Assembly (NCBI GenBank): GCA_013350335.1
Contig: CM023536.1
Coordinates: 39,750,314 to 39,814,313 of the forward strand
Origin: Chimonanthus salicifolius
Lineage: Eukaryota > Streptophyta > Magnoliopsida > Laurales > Calycanthaceae
Direction: 5' to 3'
DNA: 64,000 nt
The position numbers were made by a program, and so were the translations under genes. Below, piece after piece: positions 37,147 to 51,006 of this stretch (positions are counted from its first letter, which is position 1; the number at the start of each line of letters is the position of its first letter). Under the pieces are notes generated by a model. The model did no database searches. It saw nothing but the letters and a program-made list of their open reading frames with translations, and was not told the DNA's origin.

Positions 37147-39113
37147 TGTTGGGAAAATTTTAAATTTATAACTCGTAAGCGTACAAACCATTAGATAGTA
37201 TAACAATTGAGTGCGAGGTCGAAACCATCGGAATTTAGGAAAATATATCCGTGAAAAATATACCATTAAATTATATATTTTAAGAAATCTAGAAAACATG
37301 GAGAAAAATCTTAAATATGAAATTAATTATCTAATCTAAGAAATTTAATTTTAATTTAAAAACTTTCTAAAAATAGAAAATATAATCTAAAATTAGAAAG
37401 AACGTTTAAAAATAAAAGCTAACCATTCAAGAGATTTAATTTTCATAGAAAACACAAAATTCATCTAATTTCAATTAAGATGGTGGAATTAATATAAAAG
37501 TTAAAAATAATCTTAATGTAACTTAGAAAGCAAAATTACGATGCAATTAAATTATTTCCAACCGAGTTTCACAATTTTTCAAGAATTTGAATTTATAAAC
37601 AAAAGAAAATAAAATAAAACATATTTACATATTTACATTGAAATTTGGATTGAAGATTAAGGAGGAATTATTTTCAATCTTTTAAAAGTAAAATCAAAAC
37701 CTAGAACATGGAGCTCACATTTATTAATGATATTTGATTCAAAATTTTCATTCATAATTAATTTAATTAAGAAAAACATGAGTTTCATTAATCAAGAAAT
37801 AATCAAAATAAACCTTGGGCTTAAAGAGAATTTAACATCAAATTCCAAATCTATATTCTTCACCTACTCTTAAAAGAGCCTTACAATGGAAAATTAAATT
37901 TATAAACTTTCTCAAAAATTAGATGTTTAAGATGAAAATTCTAAGATTAAATCAAAACATGCATTCATAAAGAGATTAAAAATAAAATCAAATTATCACA
38001 ATCAACAAACATTAAGTGGAAAACCATAGATCTAAAGAGCTTCTCTTAATTTTATTAATAAAACAAAGAATTAAAATTACATAACCATGGAATTCTTTGA
38101 ACAAGAAATTACAATGAGAAGTTAAAACACCAACTTAAAACCCATTGTGCAATTTGAATTCCACATTGTCTTCCCTTCTCTTTGCCTTCCTTTCCTTCCT
38201 CCATATACTCCAAAAATCAACAGCCCAAGTTCAATTTTCTCAATGGGAGAGGGATAGTATTTATAGATGAAATTAGGTGAAGTGAATGGCTTCGATTTAA
38301 ATATTTAAATAAAGAAAGGGACACTTGGAGGGATATGGTTTGTGCTAAACATGGAATGACTTAAAAGGAGGCAAGGGGTAGAAAAAATAGTAAAATTTGC
38401 AGAAGGAAAGCGGGTGCAAAATCCCATTTTTTACACATGTATCACCTTCCAGCTATCCGAATCACAAAATTTCATAAACTAAAAAGTTTTAGCCCTTGAA
38501 GTATTCTTTCCAACCCAAAAAGATTTAAAGCAATCGAACATTGGAGTGAAACTCTATGGCTAAAATGTTGAAGATGTGTCAAACCTTCCTTTCTTTTCTC
38601 CCTTCTTATTTTGTTTATTTTTCCTTAATCCACTTGCCAAATTCGAAAATCCTCTTATATTGGCTTTTAAATTTCAAATTTCCTCATATGTATCTTTAGA
38701 TGATGAAAATAGTCTTCACACATGTGAATTTCTTCATGGGCTTTTCTTAATGGACTTAATAATTGGAATTTTTAAAATATGAAAAATTTAATAAATAATT
38801 TTACCACTTACATTCAATTATAAAAATGTACTAAATTAATCAAAACTCTCATAAATGTATTTGAATTACTTATTTTACAAATAAAACCCCTAAAATTGTG
38901 GTAAAATAATTATTAAAAATTTCAACATTCCAAAAATATCAACTTATGCCCATAAATTGCAAAATTCACCATTTGAATTCTCATGTCAAGTATTCCCCTT
39001 TAAATCCTGCAAACTTCCAAAATTCCATTAAGCATATCTTAAAATAGACAAAACCAGGGGCTAACTAGTCCAAATACAAAAGTAAAATAGTCATTTTTCT
39101 GTGCTTGTCATCA
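37147..39113 (-). mobile_element. Tat-type 5' LTR (copy B)
   Basis: The plus-strand left end is TGTTGGGAAAATTTTAAATTT and the right end is GTGCTTGTCATCA, 1967 bp. The primer binding site on the left makes it the 5' LTR of a minus-strand element. It is the same family as copies A (19967) and C (33316). A minus-strand TATA box lies at 38258-38265. The right flank is AGCTC. The matching left duplication was not found, in line with deletion of the 3' end. Confidence 0.75.
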
Positions 39114-39489
39114 AGCTCAAGCATTTTCACAAGTTCTACATCCTCTGACCCATACTCCATAAAAGGTCATCACTTCCAAAAACTTGGTTTCACATATCAA
39201 CTTGATATTGAAATTAAACGACTTACCCAAAACGAGAGGGTTCATGATCAAATAACTCCTCTTGTCTCTATAACCATAAGAAGTTCTCGCTTCTAAATGC
39301 TCGATCTCAAGTATCATCTTGATACCACAATCACACATCTTAGACAAACAAAGAGGTTTAACCTCACCTTGACCCAGGATTCTAACTTCCCTATTCCCAA
39401 AATCAAGGGAATGAATTCAAAGTTAATCAACCAATCTACTTCCTCCCATACGCAGAGTCTGAGATTTGAACAATGCTCTGATACCAAGT
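39114..39489 (-). mobile_element. Leader of the chromovirus with primer site
   Basis: The minus strand directly after the 5' LTR reads ACTTGGTATCAGAGCATTG (39471-39489). It contains TGGTATCAGAGC, complementary to the 3' end of initiator Met tRNA. The rest is untranslated leader or gag start. It is cut by the Tat LTR at 39113. This small piece fixes 39490-63357 as the 5' LTR. Confidence 0.8.
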
Positions 39490-41904
39490 TGTAATGGCCC
39501 GCCCCTTGTGGGTCCAAAAAAGTGATTTTTGTTTTTTTATAAGTTCCAAATCATCTCTTCAATTTCCATGGGCTGGATTCTCCATTTACAACAGAGCCCA
39601 ACACAAAAAAAAATGTCTCACGTGTTCTGCACACATGAATTCTAAACATGCGCTATAAACCCCATGAACAAGCATATTTCACACCAAACCAAAAAATATC
39701 ATTAACTCATCAGAGTAGCATACGAAAGTATGATAGTCAATACAAGCTTAGACAAAATAGGCCACAGGCAGCATAATAATCAAAATTACATCATTACCAT
39801 GAAGATATATATAATAAACAAATTTCTCATAAGCGGGAAATATGATCGACTCTATCGGCTTCCTCATCCTAAGACTGTAGTGCAGGTTCCTCCTCCTCAG
39901 GTGCTAATCCTGTAATGTAAGGGATATGAGCTTCTAGCCCAGTGAAGAGAGCTTGTAAATTATCTTTACATAATATCACATGTTAGATAAAAGTCAATGC
40001 AGTTAAGTTCTATAAATCACGTTAACAAAAATGGTCTACTTTTACCATTGATAACATAAGTTATCCTTACCAAAATCATAAATGGTCTACTATAATCATA
40101 ATTATCAATTTACCAATTATGTCATTTCACTGTCACACATCTGAAGCACTACACTGTCTTTCGGATACAATAAAGTCCCAATTGCATTAAGTCCCGACAC
40201 AGTCAAAATGCATCATCTTGCAAAAGCTATTTGACACCAACGGTTCGACACCAATGGTCAGTACAGCCCAACTGCTAATGTGTGATGGCAATATCATTAA
40301 CCAATTCCATACTAGGAAAAATAATCCATAATCCCTTACCATATGATATTCACTCTTACTTAGGGTCTTATTAGAAAATACACATGATTTCCATAATCAT
40401 AATCTCAATATCTCTAAGCATATGCAGCATGCATAATAATTATCATAATGTGTCAACATAAATGTATCTAAGTAATCATTCAATTTCTAGGCATATAAAT
40501 GGGTTCATATTTTGTTATAGACTACTAAACCTCAACTCCCTGACACCACATCATGCTTCCGTTCTAATAGTTAGAATAAATATTATCCCTTATATGGAAG
40601 CAATGTCAAGTCTTGTGTTTTGACTCACTTAGTCTTTTCCATTTTATATTATGTCCATGAATCCATTTATTGCCACAGAGTCTGGGTTTTCAAACCCGAT
40701 TTACCAATTTGATATGATTAAGTCTCCTCACTTTTTCCAGCTTGAAAATTTCACCAAAGATCTGTAAAACATTAAAAACCCATAAATATTTATTTTAAAC
40801 TTAAATCTACTTAAAATACCATTTCAAATTCAAGAACACTTAAAATTCTTAGATAAACATTTTCTATTTTAAAACAAGGTAATGTGAGTGAGTCTCTTAA
40901 ATTCTTGTTAATCCATTAATTATGTCAGAAGTCAATTGTGAATCATCCAAAACACTCAATGAAAGAAAAATTAAAGTACTCAGTGCCCACTTTCGTATTT
41001 CTTCCTGTCCAGAGTCGAGTATTGAGATTTGCCCAGATGGTACAGTACTGAAATGTAAAATTTCTCAGGCCACTAGTTGTATTGTCTTTTGGATAGGACC
41101 ATGGAGACGCATTGAATTAGGCCTAGAGGGTGCAATAAAATAAATCACTCAGTACTCGATCCTTTTTACCATCGAGTGGCGAAAGAAGAGAAAAAAATAT
41201 CGCTGCGCTACAAATGGTCACCGAACGGCATTTCCACTGCGCTACAGGTGGAGGGTTTCGATCTGGTAGTGAACATCCAAATGCAAGAAAGTAAACTCAC
41301 AAGTAATTAGTGATTCTCATTTTTAATTTAGAATTATGGACTTTGGAATTTTCCATTTGAAAATAAATTAGACTTTTAAAATAAATTAAATAGTTATCCT
41401 AACAATTTTTAAGCACTTTAAAAATATCCAAATAATTCGACTCGGATTTAAAAGTAAAAAGTTCATCAAATTTTGTAGTAAAACAATAACTAATACAATA
41501 AAAGACATTAAATGCCTAGGTAGTAAATGAAAATAAAATCATACTCATTTTTTTTAAACAATTAGAAACTTATTTTGAGATACAAGAAATTTAAAACTAA
41601 TTACACTAAATTCAAATTAAAAACCCAAGCCTTAGAAGTTAATTAAATACATTATATATTTCTAAAAACTTTCCAAAACCAAATCATAACAGGTTTTTAA
41701 TTTAAACCCAAAATAGATAACATCAAATGTTATTTAAAATAAATACCTATAATCAATTAAATTAAATTAAATAGGTAAACAATTCATTCAATGGAATAAG
41801 AAAATACAGTTGTGGAACAATCCAAGTAAATTTTGAAATTTCTCCAATCTAAATAATTTAAACTGATTAATACATTAAAAGGCCTAATTTACTAAGTTTA
41901 AAAA
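39490..41904 (-). mobile_element. Chromovirus 5' LTR, proximal part
   Basis: The plus strand starts TGTAATGGCCCGCCCC and is colinear with 14198-16497 of the 3' LTR. It breaks at AAAAA (41900-41904), where the SIRE element begins, and continues at 62337. Confidence 0.88.
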
Positions 41905-43411
41905 TGTTAGTGCCTCGGCTTGTCCGAGTCACTTATATTGTCAATTACGTGACTCAGTTGAATCTTGCCTTGGAAGAATGTGAAGATGTCAGAAGATCTA
42001 TGCTTAGAAGAGTCTACACCGAACATGTTATTGGCACACAGGTAAGTGACCCTTAGGAGACCTTAGGCTAAGCCAAATAACTTAGAAGTCAATAGTTTAT
42101 CAACTATAAAATTAGAAAATGATTGACTTCCAGCCTCGTGGCCTCGTGCAGTTTGTCGAGGTCTCACAGACTGTCTTTAGCTGAGTGATACTTGTAACAA
42201 CTGTAACACAACAAGGCCTACTGTCCGTTAACCGAGTATCCTATAAATTTAGTTAAATAAATATGTAATCCTTAATTGGGACTTATTATGAAAATAAGGA
42301 AGATCCTCTTTCTGAAACTCCAATTGCCACCTCATAGTTTGAACAAAACTGCTAGGGAGCCTAGCAGCTGTCTTTTATTGTTTCAGAAAGGCTCCTCAAT
42401 TTATCTAAAGTGTTATTGACAATCATTGATTTAACAGATTTGGAAAATATGTTTAAAACCTTTCTATGTTTTCAAATGGTCAATCACGCACATGTGGCAT
42501 GTTGATTGACTGGTCATTATCTTAATTGACTAGCAGATAAGTTAGAATTACAGAATTTGTACTCTGTCTTTACTTTTACTGCCACGAGGCCTTATAGGAA
42601 ACCTCGAGGCCTCGTAGACGTGACTAACCACAAAACAGTCTGTATTATTTATATCTTGTGGGCTGAATGAAATAAATACACAAAACCTTTGGAAAAATAA
42701 CAGTGTGACCAGAGAGATTATATACCTTCTCTGACACCTTCTTCATCATCTTCTTATAGAAATGTTTGGGTAATCAATACCTTAGTGTTGATGAAGTTCA
42801 AAAAACTAGTCATATATCTGTCCTATACTGCTGTGCCAATAATCACTCTGGTGAATCGAATTTGATGGAAGGAGCACACAGACATTGAGTAAAGAAGAAA
42901 GCACTTAAAGAAGATTGGATAAGGCCCAAGGCAAGTGTTTCTCCTTTTCTTTATTTTAATCATTGTAAAGTGGATTAGAACATTGTGTTCGAACTACTCA
43001 AAAAAATAGGTGTAGAGGATTAGACCATTTGGGTTGAACCTTATAAAAAACTAGGTCGTACTATTTGGGTGTTAGACCCATATATAGTATATTTGGGACG
43101 ACCCTAGAGCTGGAAAGTCTAACAGTGGACGTAGGTTTATTGAAACCGAACTACTATAAAATATCTGTGTTTATATGTGGTTGATGGTTTAACTTGAATG
43201 CCTTGATTGAATATTGTGTCACGTACACACACACATATTGGTTCAGCCATTTTAATTAACAGTGGTTAATTTAAAGGTAAAAGGAACTCATTGCATATCT
43301 CATACACTTAAGGTGTAATTCGGTTAAGGATTTTTAAAAAGGAAATTAAAATTGAAAACCGACCTATTCACCCTCCTCTAGGTCGTGCATTACTCTAGTA
43401 ACGGAATTTCA
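41905..43411 (+). mobile_element. SIRE 5' LTR
   Basis: The LTR runs from TGTTAGTGCC to GGAATTTCA, 1507 bp. Upstream of a TATA-like TTATTTATATC (about 42646) it holds several CG-rich GAGGCCTCG-type words (42135-42170, 42580-42620). It differs from the 3' LTR at many single bases and small indels, so the insertion is not recent. Confidence 0.9.
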
Positions 43412-43413
43412 AT

Positions 43414-43424
43414 TGGTATCAGAG
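43414..43424 (+). other. SIRE primer binding site
   Basis: TGGTATCAGAG two bases after the LTR end. It is complementary to the 3' end of initiator Met tRNA. Confidence 0.88.
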
Positions 43425-43476
43425 GTCGGTTACTTGAGTTGGACTTAATCGTCTGAGTTGATCCGTTACTAGAATC

Positions 43477-45273
43477 ATGCAGAAAGGTGATAGTTACCCT
43501 ATTTCTAAACCTCCCTATTTTGACGGCTCTACCTCCTAGAAGGCAAAAATGAAAAGTTTTTTCATATCACTTGATGGAGCTGTCTGGGAATCAATAGTAA
43601 GAGGTTGGGAACATCAGGTTGAGGAAATCACTGAAAAGTCTACTAGAGATGAAAAATGAAAATCTGTACAACAAGTTGTTGGTACTAAACCTAAGGATTA
43701 CTTCACTTGGAAAGACATGGAGCAAATGTTATATATAGCAAATGGAAAGGCGTTAAATGCCATTAACTGTGCTGTCTCACCTGATGAATTCAAACGTATA
43801 ATGACATGTTTGACAGCCAAAGATGCTTGGGACATCTTAGAAAGAACACATGAGGGAACCTTCGTAGTTAAGAGGTCTAAACTCTAAATTTTCCAATCTA
43901 AATTTGATAACATACGTATGGATGAAAGTGAAATGTTTATGGAGTTCTACTCAAAGCTAAGTGACATAGTAAATTCTTTATAGGCCTTAGGTAAAATGAT
44001 TCCTTAATCTAAAGTATGTACCAAGATACTTAGAAATTTGCTCAAAAGATTTAAACCTAAGGTAGTTGCTATTGGAGAGTAAAGAGATGTTTCTTTAATG
44101 AAAATTGACGACTTAGTAGGATCTCTACAAACCTTTGAGCTTCATTTTGAAGATGAAATGCCTAAGAAGAAATCTGTTGCTTTAAAGTAATTCTCAAACA
44201 TTGATAAGCCTAAAGAAGTAAAATCAGAATCTGAAAGTGTGGATGATGTTGCTTTGTTGGCTAAAAAATTCCTAAGAAACTTCAATAAAAGGAACATGTT
44301 TAAGAATTTTAAAAGAAATGAGCCAAGGGATAAAAATGCTAAAAGATTTAGTACACTGAAAGAAAAAGGAATAGATAAGGACAAAGAACAAAAATGCTAT
44401 AATTGTGGAGGTCAAAGACATTTTGTTGTTGAATGTCCTTTTAAAAGAAATAAGAAAGCCTTGACAGAAGCGTATGAAAATACATCTCAATCAGAAAGTG
44501 ATTCTGATGAATCCACTCAAGAAAAGTCTGAAGATCTGAAAGGCTTCATAGCTTCTATAGCACCTGTTGAAAATGATTCAGAAAGTGAATCAGACAATGA
44601 GGAAGATGATGATCTTTAAGAGGCTTCTGATTCCCTTTTTCTGGAAAGTCAAAATTTGGCAAAAAAAACTAAATAAAAGAAAATCTGAAAATACAAAGTT
44701 AATAAACCAGTTGGAAGAAGAAAAAGGAGTTAATGAAAATCTTGTAATAACTTTAAAAACTTCAAATGAAGAAAATCTTAAATTAAAACAAATTCAAAAT
44801 GAGTTACAAGATAGACTAAAAGATTATGAGAATGATATTAAAAAATTAGAAGATATTCGATGTATCATATAAGAAGAAATCATTAATTCTCATTATAAAA
44901 TAAACAATTTTAAAAATCATAAACTCAACTTTGAAAATAAATTTACCCGAGGACAATATAAATTAGAAAGATTACTGAACTCGGGTAAAATTCATGGTGA
45001 CAAAACTGGTCTTGGGCAGAACCAAGACAAAGTAAAAACAGTGAGCCAAACTGTGTTTGTTAAGGGTCAATCCTCTAGACCTTCAAATGTTACATGTTTT
45101 TACTGTGCTAAAAAGGGACATTTCAGATTTGAGTGTAAACTTAGAAAAAGAAACTTATGGGAAAAAGCTAGTCAGAGATCATTTGAAGAAAAAACTTATG
45201 AAAAAAGAAAAGAGAGAATATTATCATCGTGAAAATTTGGCTAAAAAATTGAACAAGCTTCTAAATGAAAAGA
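43477..45273 (+). pseudogene. gag: SIRE gag, broken
   Basis: The capsid-type polyprotein starts at the ATG 43477 (MQKGDSYPISKPPYFDGSTS). The KPPYFDG..W opening is typical of copia gag. One frame holds to about 44620 but carries in-frame stops at 43537, 43657, 43885, 43981, 44005 and at least two more before 44190. The first zinc knuckle is CYNCGGQRHFVVEC (about 44395). An acidic Ser/Glu-rich stretch follows, then a frameshift, a predicted coiled coil (about 44650-44870) and a second knuckle, CFYCAKKGHFRFEC (about 45098). Two knuckles separated by a coiled coil is usual in SIRE gag. The Tat element cuts it at 45273. Confidence 0.88.
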
Positions 45274-46942
45274 TGTTGTGCAAATTTTAAATTTATAATT
45301 ACTTGCAAGTGCATGAATCGAATTGGAGTATAGAGTTATGCAAGTGCAAGGTCGAACCCATAGGAACTTGATTTAGAATGAACGGGAAAACAAATTAAAA
45401 AATCTAATATTTTAACCTTAACCTAGTTAACAATTTTTCAGGAGAATGATTGAATTGAAATTGCAAAATTAATTAAAACAACTAAAAATGGAGATTAAAT
45501 CAAGTGAGAGAAATTACTAAGGTATCGGATTCCACCACCATTAAATCCATAATATTCCAATTGTTTATTTATTAATTCCCAGTTTCAAAGATTTAAACAT
45601 TTAAGTTCATTAATATGGTGTTCAAAATTCATATTTTCCTTCGCTTTTAAAGATATAATTTCTAAGCATTCAATACATCCTATTTTAATTTAAAAGACAA
45701 TGGATCAAAGGGATTAATCTAAGCATCCAATGTATTTAAATTAAAATAAAAGAAAACAATGAATCAAAGGGTTTATTTTTATTCAATTAAAAACCAAGCA
45801 TTAATTAATTAATTAGATATTAATATAAATAACAAAAAATACATGGCATTGATGGTAAAAATAATTAACATCTATTAATTTGATGAAGTCAAAATAAAAA
45901 ATAATCAAACACACATAATTTGGAATTAAATAAATAAAAGAAGAATTATTTCATTAATGGGGTTTCATCCTCAACCTCAGTACAAGAAATTAGCCAGACA
46001 TTATGAAAGAATTAAAATAAAAGAGATAGGAAAATAAAACTCGAGCCATGTCGGAAATCCCGACCGAATGTCACAGTCCTTCTCTGCTCTCAGCCAGCCT
46101 TCTTCTCAGTGTCCAGTTCGAATTGTGTAGCCAATTGCATCAATTTATAAGAGTTGGGAGAGATAAAATAAGTAAGTACTGGTGGGTTCCACTTTTCAGC
46201 CGATTCCATGCTTGGCCGACTCCCCTATTTTTTCTATTTTCCATTTTGAATCTGCCGCATCCACTATTTTCTTATCTTCTCTCTATTGCTGATGTCCTTG
46301 GGGATCTCTTTCTATTTCTACCTTTCTATCCTTCTATTTTCAGATTTGGCCAGAATATAGAATCATAGATTCTTCCTGCTGTCGCTGAAATAGTCACCGT
46401 CCCTAGATCTCTCTGGTTTTCTTTTCTTTATATTTTTCCAGAGATTCTCTCGGCTGGCTGCTATTTGGTGATTTTTCATGGTTTGGGTTGCTTATTTTTT
46501 CGTCTGTTTAGATTCTGTAGCCTATTTAGATGAACGCAATACATGGATTCTTTTTTTGTGTTCATCTGCTGTATTTTTTTCTTGTTTTTTTCACACGGAA
46601 GTTTGGTGTTCAATGTTTCTTCTTCAATTAGTTGCATCTTTGAAACGCCTGGCTGCCTTGTTGCATGATATGTGTTAGTACAAACTGGTTGCTCTTTTTT
46701 TTCTTTGTTTGCATTTGTAGCAACAACTTAGGACGTGCTACATGCTGAGAGATCAATTTGAATGACACCAACCTAACAAAACAAAGAAACACACTAATTA
46801 AATATAATTAAATAATATAAGATACTGACAATAATAATTTTAGATATAAAATATATAACAGTAAAACTATAAAATAACCAAATTTTAAGAGCTAACTAAT
46901 CCAATATTAAAGGGTAAAATTATCAGTTTTCAGTGCCAATCA
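45274..46942 (-). mobile_element. R2 3' LTR
   Basis: The minus strand starts TGATTGGCACTG and ends GCACAACA. Directly right of it lies the polypurine tract TAAGTTTGGGGGTATT (minus), so it is the 3' LTR. The 106-residue frame at 46048 recurs in all three R2 LTRs and is not a gene. Confidence 0.9.
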
Positions 46943-47280
46943 AATACCCCCAAACTTAGATTTTGCTAGTCCTCGAGTAAAACAAAAACTAAAAACTTTA
47001 AAAACAACAAAAATAGAAATCCTAAACGACACCACTTTCGTTGGCACTCTCGATTGCATTTAGCGTATGCAACAACCCTTTAAACCCCTAGCTCACCACT
47101 AGTGGACGAGTTATAGTCTCGTGAGGGCTTCCAGTGATGATACCCACAAACATTAAGTTTCAGCAAAAATATATTAACAAAAATTTAAACATCATACAAC
47201 TCCAAAATTATTTAACAAAATTTATACTTGGAGTGTAGTGTGTGATAGCCAACATTAACTTTACCTTCTTTTTAATTACT
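46943..47280 (-). mobile_element. R2 3' untranslated region, minus copy
   Basis: The polypurine tract at 46943-46960 is followed by the conserved Tat 3' region (CTCGAGGACTAGC on minus and TAGTGGACGAGTTATAGTCTCG on plus). It is the left arm of a large inverted repeat whose right arm is 47790-48115. Confidence 0.85.
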
Positions 47281-47394
47281 CTAAATAAAAAAAAGTGAAA
47301 AAAAAAAATTGAGACAAAAAAATATAATACTTTGGAAGTGTTGAGAGAAAAATAGAGGAAAAAATATCCTGTTATTGAAGATCTCTAACTTTTT

Positions 47395-48115
47395 CTGTTC
47401 AAAATATTTATTTTAGAGTCTTGTTATCCTTCTTTGATATGACCCGGTCCTAAGCCACATTTTGTCCTATAGGAAGTCCTATTGATCCTTAGTTAATATG
47501 GTATTTAAAGTGGAGAATAGATGAAAAAGAATTATGGTGCATTATTTCAACGTTCTCAGGAAAATGACATTCATTCATGAGATCTATATTTTTCTTTGAT
47601 ATTATTCGTTATTTGTTGATAAATATGTGAGATATTTGCATTTGATAAATTATTCCACTCACATATACTTTAGAGAAAAAATAGCCCAATCTTTGAGCGA
47701 AAGTCTTCCTGAGAGATATATCTGGTGAGATTTGGAGTCAATGCGCATTTTCAGCTGGTGGTTACAAAAATTATGTGTACTTTGAAAAAGAAGGTTAAGT
47801 TAATGTTGGCTATCAGACACTACACTTCAAGTATAAATTTTGTTAAATAATTTTGGAGTTGTATGATGTTTAAATTTTTGTTAATATATTTTTGCTGAAA
47901 TTTAATGTTTGTGGGTATCATCACTGAAAGCCCCCACGAGACTATAACTCGTCCACTAGTGGTGAGCTAGGGGTTTAAAGGGTTGTTGCATACGCTAAAT
48001 GCAATCGAGAGTGCCAGCGAAAGTGGTGTTGTTTAGGATTTCTATTTTTGTTGTTTTTAAAGTTTTTAGTTTTTGTTTTGCTCAAGGACTAGCAAAATCT
48101 AAGTTTGGGGGTATT
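47395..48115 (+). mobile_element. R2 3' untranslated region, inverted copy
   Basis: This copy reads toward 48116 in the plus orientation. It ends CTCAAGGACTAGCAAAATC then TAAGTTTGGGGGTATT, immediately before an LTR start. It extends further from the LTR than the minus copy. Its landmarks GATATGACCCGGTCCTAAGCC (about 47437) match 32336-32360 inverted. Confidence 0.85.
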
Positions 48116-49350
48116 TGATAGGCACTGAAAGCTGATAAATTTTACCTTTTAATATTGGATTAGTTAGCTCTTGAAATTTGGTTATTTTATAGTTTTACTG
48201 TTATATATTTTATATCTAAAATTATTATTGTCAGTATCTTATATTATTTAATTATATTTAATTAGTGTGTTTCTTTGTTTTGTTAGGTTGATGTCATTCA
48301 AATTTATCTCTCAGCATGTAGCATGTCCTAAGTCGTTGCTACAAATGCAAACAAAAAAAAAAAAAAAAGAGCAACCAGTTTGTACTAACACATATCATGC
48401 AACAAGGCAGCCAGGCGTTTCAAAGATGCAACCAGTTGAAGAAGAAACATTGAACACCAAACTTCCGTGTGAAAAAACAAGAAAAAAATACAGTAGATGA
48501 AAACAAAAAAAGAATCCATGTATTGCATTCATCTAAATAGGCTGCACAATCTAAACAGAAGAAAAAATAAGCAACCCAAACCATGAAAAATCACCAAACA
48601 GCAGCCAGCCGAGAGAATCTCTGGAAAAAAAATAAAGAAAAAAAAACTAGAGAGATCTAGGAACGGTGACTATTTCAGCCACAACAGGAAGAATCGATGA
48701 TTCTATATTCTGGCCAAATCTGAAAATAGAAGGATAGAAAGGCAGAAATAGAAAGAGATCCCCAAGGACATCAGTGATAGAGAGAAGATAAGAAAAGAAT
48801 GGATGCAGCAGATTCAAAATGGAAAATAGAAAAAATAGGGGAGTCGGCCAAGCATGGAATCGGCTGAAAAGTGGAACCCACCAGTCCTTACTTATTTTAT
48901 CTCTTCCAACTCTTATAAATTGATGCAATTGGCTACACAATTTGAACTCGACATTGAGAAGAAGGCTGGCTGAGAGCAGAGAAGGATCGTGACATTCGCT
49001 TGGGATTTCCGACATGGCTTGAGTTTTATTTTCTTATCTCTTTTATTTTAATTCCTTCATAATGTCTGGCTAATTTCTTGTACTGATGTTTAGGATGAAA
49101 TCCCATTAATGAAATAATTCTTCTTTTATTTATTTAATTCCAAATTATGTGTGTTTGATTATTTATGATTTTTACTTCATCAAATTAATAGATGTTAATT
49201 ATTTTTACCATCAATGCCATGTATTTTTTGTTATTAATATTAATATCTAATTAATTAATTAATGCTTGGTTTTTAATTGAATAAAAGCAAACCCTTTGAT
49301 TAATTGTTTTCTTTTATTTTAATTTAAATACATTGGATGCTTAGATTAAT
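48116..49350 (+). mobile_element. R2 third LTR, inverted and truncated
   Basis: The copy starts TGATAGGCACTGAAAGC after a polypurine tract and is the reverse complement of the R2 3' LTR. It is interrupted at 49350 by solo LTR Y. It resumes for only 13 bases (53784-53796, CCCTTTGATCCAT) before the sequence changes to TGGCGCCAAAAAC, the reverse of a primer binding site. The last ~420 bp of this LTR are therefore absent. Confidence 0.85.
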
Positions 49351-51006
49351 TGTAATAACCTGAATTTTTGATAAATATATATATTGGCATTTATTTATTT
49401 TAATTTGAAGTTTGATATAATAAAATGCCAAATGGACCAAATTTTGGGACAATGGCCCAAGGATAGCCCAATTGGGCCATGGATTGGATGAAATCCATTT
49501 AATGAGTCAATGAGGACCAAGCGGGTCAATGATGGTCAAAGGGGGCCCGATAGCCATGTGGGGCCCAATGGATCAAAATAATCGGTTCTAACCCTAAAGT
49601 AAGTGGGCAAAGAGGGAATCTAATTGGGCCATGGGCCCAATGATTACCCAATAGACCATGAATTAGAATTAATTCATTTAATTGGTCAATGGTAAGTAAT
49701 TGGGTCAAGATAGTCAATTTGGGTCAAAGGGCCATAGGGGACCCAATGGGCCAAAATAGATAAGCCCTAAAATAAATGGAAAGACAAAATATAATTGGGC
49801 CATGGGCCCAATGGTAATCCAATTAAGATAAATTAAATGGATTAGATAATTATAAAATTATCTAAGTTAAGATGTATCAAGATTAAGTGATATGGCCAAA
49901 TGGGGCCCACTTCCACCTCACCCATTGAGGTGGCGTACGGACCAAGGAGAAAGTGGGACCAACCATCATGGTTGACTTGGTCAACCATGGATAAAATTAA
50001 GAAGACTAAGGTGGATTAAGGTAAATTAAATTGATTAAAATTATTGTAAAATTACCTAAGTTAAAATCAAGGGAATTAAAATAACCTGGCCAAGTGGGGC
50101 TCACCTCCACCTCATCAAGTGAGGTGGCGGGTGGGGTAGGTATATGTGGGGGCCGTCCACCATGGTTGACTTGGTCAACCATGGGTGGATTTATTAGATA
50201 GATAATTTAAGGGAATTAAATTAGATGAAAATTAATTAACCTAAGTGAGGGCTTAACTTAATTAAGTTGATTGGTTAGGGTCAACATAAACAAGTCAAAG
50301 AGGACATGGGAGCCATGCTTGGTGGTTGGGTCTCAACCACCACCACCCAAGTCAAGCTAGCCCATGCTTGGTGGGTGGGGAAAATTAATGAGGAGTCTAA
50401 GTCACTCCAACCACCTCCATCTCATTTCAAACTACCCATTTGACTCTAGCCCTCCACACACTACAAGGAAATTCGTTCCTCACCTTACAAGGAGAGAGTG
50501 AAGAAAACTTAGAAGAAAACTTAGAAGAAAAAAGAAGAGAAGAAGAGAAGAAAAGAGGTGGAACCTTGGATTCATCTCTTGAAGATCAAGAGTTACCATT
50601 CTTCATCATCTTCTCCTCTTCCCCTCTCTCTAAACCTAACACTATCTTAGCCAATCCAAGCATGTCCCACCATTGATCAAGCTCATCTAGCCGATCATCA
50701 AGAAGAGAAAGAAGGAGAAAGGGCTAAGGAAAACAAAGAAGAAAGAAGAACCGGAGGAGTCGTCGGTGCGGTAAGAATTTCTTAAACAAGAGTTTATATT
50801 TTTAAAGATAGGATATGGAATCCATTTCTTAGACTAAACATGGCCAAAAATGTTGTGGGCCATGGATCTAAAATCCATCAAATGGAAGGCTAAGAAATGG
50901 ATAAAAATGGAGGAATGGATTTAAGAAAAGAGGAAATGGAAAAATGGAATTTTTGAGTCTTTATTAAGCATAGGAAAATGGGATTTTAATGGATTAATGG
51001 GCCATA